Shown: positions 24,430-31,773 of the stretch, piece by piece | Layout of the letters: each line of letters opens with the position of its first letter | How positions within the stretch are numbered: the first letter of the stretch is position 1 | Source: Clostridium grantii DSM 8605 | GTDB taxonomy: Bacteria > Bacillota > Clostridia > Clostridiales > Clostridiaceae | NCBI RefSeq assembly: GCF_900129965.1 | Contig: NZ_FQXM01000032.1 | Location: 1-41,151, forward strand | Direction: 5' to 3' | Length of the DNA stretch: 41,151 nt | Notes under the pieces: generated by a model | Told to the model about the DNA's origin: nothing | Seen by the model: the letters and a program-made list of their open reading frames with translations, nothing else | Database searches by the model: none | Translations under genes and position numbers: made by a program

Positions 24430-24529
24430 ATTACAAAAATTACAAAAATTAAAAACAAGGGGTTCGAATTTGCCGTTTTGGAGTGCTCTATTATGAAGGA
24501 ATAATTATATAGACATGGAGATGATAAAA

Positions 24530-25240
24530 ATGGAAAAAAGAATTGATGTTATTACTAAAGAAGGAGTTTTGCTTGTAAGTAGTAGTCAGGTTGCAGAAAA
24601 TTTCAATAAGCGTCGTAGGAATGTGGTAAGAGATATTGATAATTTAATAAGTAATTTGGGGGGTGCTCAAAATTGTGCGGGGCTATTTAGTGAAATCAAA
24701 ATAGAAAATGATCAAAATAAACAAAGCTACAGGGAATTTTTATTAACAAAAGAGGGTTTTTCAATTTTGGTAATGGGGTTTACAGGCTATGAGGCTATTC
24801 AGTGGAAATTAAAATATATTGAAGCTTTTAATAAAATGGAACAAGCCTTAAGAAGCTCCTATAAAGGAGTTTCAAAAGAAATAGAAGCAATATTTTTATT
24901 AGACAAAAAAACCAGTGTAATTGAAAAAAGGATTACTGAAGTTGAAGAAACAGCTTATATTCTACCTTTTCAAAAAAAAGCATTAATAAAAGCTAGAAGT
25001 AAAAAAGTTTTAACCATTTGTGGAGGGACATACAGTATTTATTACAAAGATAAAAGTTTTAGGGGAAAAGTGTATCAAGATATTGCACGAAATTTAAGGC
25101 AAATATATAACATTAACGAATATGATGCAATTCCAAGAAATAAGTTTGATGAAGCAGTAGCGGTTGTTGAAAGTTATGTTTTGCCTATTCATCTTCAATA
25201 TGAAATGAAAAGAATAGAAGGGGGTTCTTTAAATGAATAA
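24530..25240 (+). CDS. Rha / ORF6C phage-type antirepressor
   Basis: 236 residues from ATG 24530, chosen because GGAGATGAT sits correctly before it; the ATG at 24515 lies within that site. The N-terminal Rha domain (VSSSQVAENFNKRRRNVVRD, SYREFLLTKEGFSILVMGF, GYEAIQWKLKYIEAFNKME) is followed by a C-terminal ORF6C domain (VYQDIARNLRQIYNINEYDA). Both are typical of temperate phage regulatory or antirepressor proteins that govern lysogeny or host range. Its stop overlaps the next start by 8 bp. Confidence 0.92.
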   Translation: MEKRIDVITKEGVLLVSSSQVAENFNKRRRNVVRDIDNLISNLGGAQNCAGLFSEIKIENDQNKQSYREFLLTKEGFSILVMGFTGYEAIQWKLKYIEAFNKMEQALRSSYKGVSKEIEAIFLLDKKTSVIEKRITEVEETAYILPFQKKALIKARSKKVLTICGGTYSIYYKDKSFRGKVYQDIARNLRQIYNINEYDAIPRNKFDEAVAVVESYVLPIHLQYEMKRIEGGSLNE

Positions 25241-27311
25241 AGTGATTTTATTAAAAGAATTACATTTAAAATATTTCAAAGGAATAAAAGATTTAAGTAT
25301 TTATTTTGGCAAAACCACAGATATATATGGGGAAAATGCTTCGGGAAAATCCACAATATTTGATTCTTTTACCTACAATTTATTTGAAAAAGATAGTAGG
25401 GACAGGAAAGAATTTTCTATTAAAACATTTGATAGTAAAGGAATTGTAATTCCTGGTGTGGACCATATAGTGGAGCTAGTGATTTCAGTGAATGGTGAGG
25501 ATATAAAGTTAAAGAAAATTTATAAAGAAAAATGGACAAAGAAACGCGGGGAAGCCCATAAAACATTAACAGGGCATAATACTCTTTACTATATTAATGA
25601 TCTTCCAGTTCAAAAAAAGGATTATTCTGATTATATAAATAGTATTGTGGAAGAAAATGTGTTTAAGCTTTTGACTAATCCTCTTTATTTTAATAGTATT
25701 CTTGGTTGGAAAGAAAGACGGGATATCTTACTTACTGTTGTGGGAGATTTATCAGATAAACAGGTCATTGATTCAAATGATAAATTATCAATTTTAACCA
25801 AGCTATTAGGAAATACCAGTGTAGAGGATTATAAGAAAAAACTTTGGATAACTAAGAAGAAATTAAATGAGGAACTTTTGTCCCTTCCTTATCGATTGGA
25901 CGAGATTAATAATTCCTTAAAGCATATAAGTATAATGAATTTTCAAGAATTAGAAAGTAGAAATTTAGTATTAAATAAAGAAATAGAAGAAGTGGATAAT
26001 GAATTAGGCCAGCTTAATAAAGAGTTTTCTAGTTTAAATGAAAATATAAAATACATATTCTCAAAAAAAGAAAGAATGAGAGATATTGAAGCAGAACATC
26101 TAGAAAAAGCTAGGCAGGCTAAGGGAAAATTACAACAGCAGCTTTTTCAACTAGAACAAGAACTGTCTGGAAATGAATTTCATATAAAGCTAGGGAATGA
26201 AAGTATTAATAATATGGATTTAACTTTAAAGAAATTAAAAGATAAATTAATTGATTTAAGAAGTTTATGGTTTGATTTAGATAATAAGAATATAGAATTT
26301 AATGAAAATGACTTTATTTGTCCAACCTGTGGAAGAGAATTGCCGGAAAAAAATCTAGAAGATAAAAAAGCAGAAATAGAAGAGAATTTTATAAAAGATA
26401 AGAAAAATAAAATGGATAGTATATCTAATGAAGGAAAGAATTTAGCGGAGGATATAAAGGTTCTTGAAGTGAAAATTGAAAAGGAAAATCTTCAAATTAA
26501 TAGTTTAAAGGAAAGTTCATTATCTTTAGAAGAGAAAGTCAAAGTAACTAAAAACCTATATGACAATTTTATTTTTGAGGAATTTGTAGAAACAAGTGAG
26601 TATAAAACATTAAAAGAGGAAATAAATGCTTTAAATGAAATTCAAGAAAAGCCAAATGAAAATCTTATTAATAAGTTAAAAACTAAGCGAAGTGAGAAAA
26701 TAGCAGAGCTTGAAAAACTGAAAGATTTAATGAGAGAAAAAAATCAATATGAGAAAGCTCATATAAGAATAGAAGAATTAAAAGCTAGAGAAAAGGAACT
26801 AGGAAATATCATAGCAGATTTAGAGGGAAAAGAATTATTATGTGAAGAATTTATTCGTAGCAAAGTGGATTTATTAGAAGAAAGAATTAATACTAAATTT
26901 TCAAAGGTTAAATTTAAATTATTTAATTCTCTTATAAATGGATCTATTGAGGAATGTTGCTTTACTTTAGTTGAAGGAATACCTTATGAAGATGCAAACA
27001 ACGCAGCCAAATTTAATGCTGGCATGGACATAATTAACACTTTGACCAATCATTATAGAATTAATGCTCCTGTTTTTATTGATAATAGGGAAAGTATAAA
27101 TGATTTAATTGAAAGCGAAAGTCAAATTATAAATTTAAGAGTTAGCAAAGATTCAGTGCTTGTGGTGGACAAAGCAGATGACTATGAAAAAGATATTAAT
27201 AAGAATTATGAGGAAATAAAGGGTGAAGCTATTGAAAGTTGTGAATTTAACAAAATTATAGCAGATAATACAAGCAATGAAAAATCAAACTCAATTGGAC
27301 CAGGATTTTAA
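25233..27311 (+). CDS. SbcC/Rad50-like ATPase with zinc hook
   Basis: 692 residues. Walker A YGENASGKSTIFD is near residue 30, followed by long coiled coils (about 200-330 and 365-520) separated by a CPTCGRELP zinc-hook-like turn. The C-terminal half-site is much reduced: instead of a clear LSGGE signature and DEP box it has FNAGMDIINTLTNHY and NAPVFIDNRES. Such phage-encoded ATPases accompany replication or recombination genes. No SbcD-type nuclease is adjacent. It overlaps the antirepressor gene, so the pair is cotranslated. Confidence 0.85.
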   Translation: MNKVILLKELHLKYFKGIKDLSIYFGKTTDIYGENASGKSTIFDSFTYNLFEKDSRDRKEFSIKTFDSKGIVIPGVDHIVELVISVNGEDIKLKKIYKEKWTKKRGEAHKTLTGHNTLYYINDLPVQKKDYSDYINSIVEENVFKLLTNPLYFNSILGWKERRDILLTVVGDLSDKQVIDSNDKLSILTKLLGNTSVEDYKKKLWITKKKLNEELLSLPYRLDEINNSLKHISIMNFQELESRNLVLNKEIEEVDNELGQLNKEFSSLNENIKYIFSKKERMRDIEAEHLEKARQAKGKLQQQLFQLEQELSGNEFHIKLGNESINNMDLTLKKLKDKLIDLRSLWFDLDNKNIEFNENDFICPTCGRELPEKNLEDKKAEIEENFIKDKKNKMDSISNEGKNLAEDIKVLEVKIEKENLQINSLKESSLSLEEKVKVTKNLYDNFIFEEFVETSEYKTLKEEINALNEIQEKPNENLINKLKTKRSEKIAELEKLKDLMREKNQYEKAHIRIEELKAREKELGNIIADLEGKELLCEEFIRSKVDLLEERINTKFSKVKFKLFNSLINGSIEECCFTLVEGIPYEDANNAAKFNAGMDIINTLTNHYRINAPVFIDNRESINDLIESESQIINLRVSKDSVLVVDKADDYEKDINKNYEEIKGEAIESCEFNKIIADNTSNEKSNSIGPGF

Positions 27312-27337
27312 AAAAGATATAAAAGGAGGCAATTATT

Positions 27338-28468
27338 TTGAATAAAATAGTTTCAGAAGTTGGAAAATTAAATTTTACAGGAAATATTATTAATTGGGCT
27401 TGGTTTAAAAATTTAACTCATGATAATGGTAAAGCTAATATGAATGCCATTGTTATATTATCTGAAATAATTTATTGGTACAGGCCTACGGAAGTTAGAG
27501 ATGAAATGTCGGGGGAGATTATTAGGTATAAGAAAAAATTTAAAGCTGATAAGCTTCAAAAAAGCTATCAATCTTTGGCAGATAATTTTGGCCTTACAAA
27601 AGGACAAGCTAAAGCAGCTTGTAAATTTCTAAAGGATAAAGGATTAATAACTATAGAATTCCGTAATATAATCACATCATCAGGACAAAGTTTATCTAAT
27701 ATTATGTTTATAGAGCCAATAATTGAAGAAATCAGGAAGGTTTCAAGTGTAAGGAATGTTGGTGAGAAAGTAGAAGTAGAAGAAATAGAAGAAATAGAAG
27801 AAGGGGAGTCTCAATATAAGATACTAGCTAGGGGTAATTCTAAGGATATATCAAAATCTATTAGTGCACCTTCTGATGATAAAGACATAGATGTATATGA
27901 TTCTAATGTGGTAGGAACTACAGATAAAACAATAGATGTATGTAGTTATAATAATACGCATATGAAGTTTAAACCACAGACGTATACAGAGAATACTACA
28001 GAGATTAATAGAGAGAATACTACAGAGATTAATGCAAAGATTAATACAAAGAATATAAAAAAGAGTACAACAAATACTAGAACAGCAACTTGCAAAAATA
28101 TATATAGTGCAACTATAACGGAAATAGTGGATTTTCTAAATTTAAAAGTTGGGACAAACTATATGAGTTCTACGGAAAACACCAATAAGATCATAAAAGA
28201 AAGACTTAAGGAAGGTTTTAAAGTTGAGGATTTTTTCAAGGTCATAAACATAAAAACCCAAGAATGGCAGGGGACAGATTATGAAAAATTTCTAAGACCA
28301 CAAACTTTATTTGGCCCCAAGTTTGAGGCTTATCTTAACCAAAAATCTAGTAACAAAGCCATTACATCTAATTCTAGTAATAAAAATACTGACGGTAGTT
28401 TTTCTAATAGGCAGCAAAGAAAATACGATTTGCACAGTATTGAAAAGGGATTATTGGGATGGGGATGA
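27338..28468 (+). CDS. DnaD-like phage replication initiator
   Basis: 376 residues from a TTG with AAAGGAGGC upstream. The N-terminal winged-helix region (SLADNFGLTKGQAKAACKFL, key residues L-T-K-G-Q-A) resembles replisome-organiser proteins. The middle is low-complexity, with NTTEINRENTTEIN repeats. The C-terminal domain EIVDFLNLKVGTNYMSSTEN, then DFFKVINIKTQEW and FLRPQTLFGPKFEAYLNQ, is the conserved phage C-terminal domain (PF09524). It should load or organise replication proteins at an element origin. No DnaC-type loader follows it, so the replication set is incomplete. Confidence 0.88.
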   Translation: MNKIVSEVGKLNFTGNIINWAWFKNLTHDNGKANMNAIVILSEIIYWYRPTEVRDEMSGEIIRYKKKFKADKLQKSYQSLADNFGLTKGQAKAACKFLKDKGLITIEFRNIITSSGQSLSNIMFIEPIIEEIRKVSSVRNVGEKVEVEEIEEIEEGESQYKILARGNSKDISKSISAPSDDKDIDVYDSNVVGTTDKTIDVCSYNNTHMKFKPQTYTENTTEINRENTTEINAKINTKNIKKSTTNTRTATCKNIYSATITEIVDFLNLKVGTNYMSSTENTNKIIKERLKEGFKVEDFFKVINIKTQEWQGTDYEKFLRPQTLFGPKFEAYLNQKSSNKAITSNSSNKNTDGSFSNRQQRKYDLHSIEKGLLGWG

Positions 28469-28514
28469 TAATATCATTAACGGTGCACTGAATAAAGGGG
28501 AGGTCATTTTTTAT

Positions 28515-29045
28515 ATGGAAAAGTTAATAATTAAAGCCAAGCAAGGAGATAGCAGTGCTACAGAGGCTATTATAAATGAATTTATGCCACTTGTAATTAA
28601 TCAAGCCTATAAATATAAAATTCCTAGCTATGATTATGAGGATGTGGTACAACATTCTATTCTCAGTATAATTAAGGCAATACAAATTTATGAAATTGGG
28701 GATACATCTTTTATATCCTTTGTATCGAAAATAGTTAAAAATAATAATGTAAATTTACTTTTAAGTAAAATGAAACATAATAGAGAAGTACAAAGGCAGG
28801 AGATATTAGATGGCAGTGCAGATAATTATTTATTTACCTTAGAAGATGAGGTTATAGCGTGGGATATGATTAAAAGTTTAAATAAAGCTATTAATAAATT
28901 AAATGATGTAGATAGAAAGATAATAATAGATTTCTACTTTAAAAGAAAAGATTTAAAAAGCATTGCCGCAGAACAAGGAGTAAGTTATAGACAAATTCAT
29001 ACTTTGAAAAAAAATGCAATAAATAATGTAAAGAAGATGATTTAA
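28515..29045 (+). CDS. Sigma-70-family factor of the UviA/TcdR-like type
   Basis: 176 residues from ATG 28515 (GGGGAGGTC upstream). Region 2: QGDSSATEAIINEFMPLVI, DYEDVVQHSILSIIKAIQIYE, FISFVSKIVKNNNVN. Region 4: AINKLNDVDRKIIIDFYF, LKSIAAEQGVSYRQIHTLKK. The length and domain pattern match the small clostridial sigma factors (UviA, TcdR, BotR, TetR) that drive bacteriocin and toxin genes, although phage late sigma-like factors look similar. It is immediately followed by a UviB-type holin, the same order as uviA-uviB on clostridial bacteriocin plasmids. It could direct transcription of the holin-DUF-amidase genes. Confidence 0.85.
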   Translation: MEKLIIKAKQGDSSATEAIINEFMPLVINQAYKYKIPSYDYEDVVQHSILSIIKAIQIYEIGDTSFISFVSKIVKNNNVNLLLSKMKHNREVQRQEILDGSADNYLFTLEDEVIAWDMIKSLNKAINKLNDVDRKIIIDFYFKRKDLKSIAAEQGVSYRQIHTLKKNAINNVKKMI

Positions 29046-29078
29046 CTTGTATTTATATATATAGACATACCTTACGTA

Positions 29079-29146
29079 AACTTAATTTATTCATGTCAAA
29101 AATCTCAGGTATTTGTGAGTTTTGGACTTGAATAAATTCATAGTTG
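29079..29146 (+). repeat. Nested-hairpin dispersed element, copy 3
   Basis: Outer arms AACTTAATTTAT and ATAAATTCATAGTTG; inner stem AAAATCTCA ... TGAGTTTTGG. Compared with copy 1, CTCC/GGAG has become CTCA/TGAG, a compensating change. It lies in the leader of the UviB holin gene. Confidence 0.65.
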
Positions 29147-29235
29147 AAGTGGTTTGTCTGTAGGGGGTTCCTCTATAAATTAAAAGTAACTGTAATATGA
29201 GTTTAATCATATTACCCAAAAGGAGGCAGAGGATA

Positions 29236-29397
29236 ATGTATGATGAGTTTACAAACTTGATATCATCTGTTGGATTTCCAATTGGTATTTGTGTGTACTT
29301 GCTTGTTAGATTTGAAAAGAAAATTGAGCTTCTCAATAAATCTATTCAAGATTTAACAGCAGTTATCACAGTAGTTATGGGTAATCAGAAAAGATGA
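29236..29397 (+). CDS. uviB: UviB/BhlA-type holin-like peptide
   Basis: 53 residues from ATG 29236, with AGGAGGCAGAGG just upstream. One membrane segment (VGFPIGICVYLLVRFE) is followed by a short amphipathic helix and a basic end (MGNQKR), the BhlA/UviB pattern. Such peptides make membrane holes and are linked to phage lysis, bacteriocin release and toxin export (compare TcdE). It is transcribed after a UviA-like sigma gene and carries its own terminator overlapping the stop codon, so it may be the main target of that sigma. Confidence 0.88.
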   Translation: MYDEFTNLISSVGFPIGICVYLLVRFEKKIELLNKSIQDLTAVITVVMGNQKR

Positions 29398-29421
29398 GAT
29401 AAAAAAATCTCATCTTTTTTT
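29389..29421 (+). terminator. Terminator of the holin gene
   Basis: A 12-bp perfect stem AAAAGATGAGAT / ATCTCATCTTTT with loop AAAAAA and a T-run. It overlaps the last codons of the holin gene. Confidence 0.9.
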
Positions 29422-29503
29422 AAAAAGTTTTGTAAAAATCCTTTTTCAACTTGTATGTATATAGTGAAAGGCAATATATGAAAGAGATCGTTTAACAATA
29501 AGG

Positions 29504-29561
29504 TCTACTAATTTATTTCAAAAAATGCGTGAACATTGCATATTTTTGAAATAAAAGTAGA
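29504..29561 (+). promoter_or_regulatory. Long structured leader hairpin before the DUF1659 gene
   Basis: TCTACT pairs with AGTAGA (29504-29509, 29556-29561). Inside that, TTTATTTCAAAAA pairs with TTTTTGAAATAAA and TGC with GCA, closing a 9-nt loop. No U-run follows, so it is not a simple terminator. It ends 38 bp before the ATG and leaves the ribosome site free. Possible mRNA-stabilising or regulatory leader. Confidence 0.6.
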
Positions 29562-29599
29562 ACTAATTATTAAGCCGACTCTTAGGGAGGAGGGTTTAT

Positions 29600-29827
29600 A
29601 TGGCGGTTATGGTGACACCGATTAAGAGTGATTTGACTATCAGAGTTATCTCAGGTTTAGATGACGATGGGAAAGATGTGCTTCAAACAAAGAGTTTTTC
29701 AAAAGTGAAGGTAGATGCAGCGGATCAAGATGTTTTTGACGTTGCAAATGCTATTGCAGCAGTACTTTTAAGTCCAGTTTTTGACATTAAAAGAGTTAAT
29801 GCTGAATTGCTTGAAGAAGGTATGTAA
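29600..29827 (+). CDS. DUF1659 protein
   Basis: 75 residues, with a strong ribosome site (GGGAGGAGGG). The sequence runs SDLTIRVISGLDDDGKDVLQ, TKSFSKVKVDAADQDVFDVA, NAIAAVLLSPVFDIKRV. The family is small, common in clostridia and bacilli, and usually found beside DUF2922, as here. Function unknown. Acidic, with no signal or membrane segment. Its neighbours (holin, amidase) suggest a role with them, perhaps as cargo, regulator or phage-derived small structural protein. A long leader hairpin precedes it. Confidence 0.88.
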   Translation: MAVMVTPIKSDLTIRVISGLDDDGKDVLQTKSFSKVKVDAADQDVFDVANAIAAVLLSPVFDIKRVNAELLEEGM

Positions 29828-29830
29828 TTA

Positions 29831-29977
29831 TGTAGGGGCGGGTTTCCATGCCCGCCCGCTGTACCAGTAATGTTGTAGCAATAACTGTAGTGTGGAATGG
29901 TATAAAAATAAATATACACTCCCGCTGTACCAGTAATGTTGTAGCAATAAGGGGACGGCGTGGAAACCGCCCCCTAC
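29831..29977. repeat. GC-rich GTAGGGGCGG palindromes with an embedded 30-bp direct repeat
   Basis: TGTAGGGGCGGGTTTCC with complementary CCCGCCCGC (29831-29859) is mirrored by GGGGACGGCGTGGAAACC plus GCCCCCTAC (29951-29977). Between them a 30-bp sequence beginning CCCGCTGTACCAG is repeated exactly (29855-29884 and 29921-29950). The high GC is foreign to the surroundings. Fills the 201-bp gap between the DUF1659 and DUF2922 genes. Confidence 0.85.
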
Positions 29978-30028
29978 AATAATCCAGAACATAAAAATAA
30001 ATTGTTAAAAAAATAGGAGGTTATTAAA

Positions 30029-30250
30029 ATGAAAAAGTTAGTTATGAAATTTAAAGATGCTGCAGGAGCTACAAAATCTATGACAATCTCAGATGTTAAG
30101 GATGGCTTAACTCAAGCAAGTGCAGAAGCATTGATGGATGTAATAATCACAAAGAATGTTTTTGCTCTTGGGCCAGATAATTTAACATTAAAAGAAGCTG
30201 CTTCAATTGTTGAAACAACTGAAACTGAATTATTTGATACTGAAGCGTAG
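30029..30250 (+). CDS. DUF2922 protein
   Basis: 73 residues, ribosome site AGGAGG. The family pattern is clear: MKKLVMKFKDAAGATKSMTI, SDVKDGLTQASAEALMDVII, TKNVFALGPDNLTLKEAASIVETTETELFD (read in parts). It is the standard partner of DUF1659 in Bacillota. No function is known. No membrane segment. It is followed closely by its own terminator, so the amidase downstream probably has separate control. Confidence 0.9.
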   Translation: MKKLVMKFKDAAGATKSMTISDVKDGLTQASAEALMDVIITKNVFALGPDNLTLKEAASIVETTETELFDTEA

Positions 30251-30255
30251 TTAGA

Positions 30256-30285
30256 AAAGCTCTTGCCGTTGGCAGAGCTTTTTTT
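30256..30285 (+). terminator. Terminator of the DUF2922 gene
   Basis: AAAGCTCTTGCC - GTT - GGCAGAGCTTT (one mismatch), followed by a T-run. Confidence 0.85.
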
Positions 30286-30310
30286 CAATATTGCGACAAA
30301 ATCATTCAAT

Positions 30311-30340
30311 CGTAGGGGTCGGTTTCCACGCCGACCCGCT
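30311..30340 (+). repeat. GTAGGGG-family GC-rich palindrome, third copy
   Basis: CGTAGGGGTCGGTTTCC and CGCCGACCCGC form a hairpin. It is the same family as 29831-29977, with paired differences in the arms (GTCGG/CCGAC against GCGGG/CCCGC). Confidence 0.8.
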
Positions 30341-30354
30341 ATATTGCAATAAAA

Positions 30355-30498
30355 ATTAACTATAAAAATTAACTATAAAAATTAACTATAAAAATTAACT
30401 ATAAAAATTAACTATAAAAATTAACTATAAAAATTAACTATAAAAATTAACTACATAAATTAACTATAAAAATTAACTATAAAAATTAACTATAAAAA
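30355..30498 (+). repeat. 13-bp minisatellite, eleven units, ahead of the amidase gene
   Basis: The unit TTAACTATAAAAA is repeated at a strict 13-bp period (TTAACT at 30356, 30369 and so on to 30486). One unit is altered (TTAACTACATAAA at 30447). It ends 25 bp before the amidase start. Each unit contains TATAAA and could act as spacing or as weak -10 elements. Confidence 0.95.
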
Positions 30499-30523
30499 TA
30501 AATTTGGGAGGAAGAATAAAAAT

Positions 30524-31207
30524 ATGAATATTATCAATAAAGATTTAAAATTTATGAGTGATTTGCAACATGGTAATAAACCAAATACTATAGTACTACA
30601 TCATGCAGCAAGTTCTAGCTGTAGCATTGAAGAAATACATTACTGGCACCTACAAAAAGGTTGGTCCGGTTGCGGGTATCATTTTTTTATTAGAAAAGAT
30701 GGATCAGTTTATAAAGGTAGGGAAGAAAATGTAGTAGGGGCTCATTGTAAGAATCATAATACTAATTCTATTGGGATTTGTGCTGAAGGGGATTATAGTA
30801 AGGAAGAAATGCCAAGTATTCAAAAAGAAGCGCTTGTGGAAGTATGTGAGTACTTGATGGGGAAATATGATATAAAGAATATTTATGGGCATAATGAATT
30901 AGGAGTTACAGAATGTCCTGGGAAATATTATCCCATTGATGAGATTAAAGAAAAAGTTAAGGAAAATATTAAATTGGGAGGAGCTTATCCTGAGTATTTA
31001 ATTAAGCGAGATAGTCATAAGTTTGATTGGAATGTGGTTAAGATTCAAAGGCATTTGGTGGAGCTTGGATATGATGTTGGAGCTTGTGGAGCAGATGGAT
31101 ATTTTGGTGAGGATACTGAGAAAGCGGTTAAAGAGTTTCAAGGGGATGTTGGAATTGAGGTTGATGGTGTTGTTGGGGGAATTACTTGGGGGAGCTTGTT
31201 TGGGTAA
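30524..31207 (+). CDS. N-acetylmuramoyl-L-alanine amidase with peptidoglycan-binding domain
   Basis: 227 residues. Residues 1-145 form an Amidase_2/PGRP (T7-lysozyme-like) domain: zinc ligands in VLHHAAS and IYGHNELGVTECPGKYYP (H and C), and WSGCGYHFFIRKDGSVY. The C-terminal 65 residues form a PG_binding_1 domain (VVKIQRHLVELGYDVGAC, GYFGEDTEKAVKEFQ). It cleaves the amide bond between muramic acid and the stem peptide. It has no signal peptide, so it needs a holin or lysis to reach the wall, which fits the UviB gene upstream. The ribosome site GGGAGG lies about 12 nt before the ATG. A 13-bp repeat array lies just upstream. Confidence 0.95.
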   Translation: MNIINKDLKFMSDLQHGNKPNTIVLHHAASSSCSIEEIHYWHLQKGWSGCGYHFFIRKDGSVYKGREENVVGAHCKNHNTNSIGICAEGDYSKEEMPSIQKEALVEVCEYLMGKYDIKNIYGHNELGVTECPGKYYPIDEIKEKVKENIKLGGAYPEYLIKRDSHKFDWNVVKIQRHLVELGYDVGACGADGYFGEDTEKAVKEFQGDVGIEVDGVVGGITWGSLFG

Positions 31208-31574
31208 TTAAGAGAAAATCCAAAGCCTCCTATGGATTAAGTTTTAATATATCTAATCCAATAGTTAATATTGGATATATATATGGAATTTTCAAAGAAA
31301 AAGAATTTAGAGTAAAGCTAAACAATAGAATTTACGAGCAATTTATATATGAGTATTTTGTTTCAAAATTAGAAGTAGAATATGATAAATTGAATTAAAA
31401 ATTTGGCGTGGATTGGAATATCATAAAAAAGGGTTACTTCAACTTGAAGATTATTTGGATATTCAAGGGCTAGATAAAGGTTATTTAGTGGTATATAATT
31501 TCAACAAAAATAAGGAATACAAAGAAGAAATCATAAATGCAAATGGAAAAGAAATATTTATAGTATATGTATAA
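31205..31574 (+). pseudogene. C-terminal remnants of an ATPase with PD-(D/E)XK tail
   Basis: Two pieces in different frames. To 31398: ISNPIVNIGYIYGIFKEKEF and VKLNNRIYEQFIYEYFVSK. Then: ELKIWRGLEYHKKGLLQLED, YLDIQGLDKGYLVVYNFNKN, ending KEIFIVYV at a TAA (31572-31574). The order matches the end of AAA-type ATPases with a C-terminal nuclease fold (E-L-K then K-G-Q-L-Y-L), which are common in clostridia. The N-terminal ATPase domain is missing and the middle is deleted. Palindromic element copy E begins right behind the stop. Confidence 0.7.
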
Positions 31575-31578
31575 TATC

Positions 31579-31655
31579 AAAAAAAATTGCTCATTTCATT
31601 TACAAATTTTGTAAAGTACCTGACCCCTTACAAAAACTGGAACAGTTTTTGTCGC
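31579..31655 (-). repeat. GCAACAAAAA palindromic element, copy E
   Basis: Reverse orientation, about 77 bp, with the core CCTGACCCCTTACAAAAACT and closing GTTTTTGTCGC. It begins 5 bp after the stop of the ATPase remnant. Confidence 0.8.
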
Positions 31656-31722
31656 TCATATAAAGTAATTGTGAAGATATTGTATTGATCAAGAGGTCTA
31701 AATCTTTTAACTCAACAAAAAT

Positions 31723-31755
31723 AGAGTCAACCATGAAAAATTCCTGGTTGGCTCT
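31723..31755 (-). terminator. Terminator of the LysR gene
   Basis: AGAGTCAACCA pairs with TGGTTGGCTCT (one G-T pair) around an 11-nt loop. On the minus strand it is followed by ATTTTTG. Confidence 0.8.
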
Positions 31756-31773
31756 GTTTTCGTTGACGAAAAT

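Noticed and set aside
24460..24500. The G-rich stretch after the first sigma-like gene as an attachment site or origin
   Set aside because: No second copy is present in the window and no structure is clear; only its position after the gene is notable.
30355..30498. Regular repeats resembling a CRISPR array
   Set aside because: The 13-bp units are contiguous with no spacers and no cas genes are near, so this is a minisatellite.
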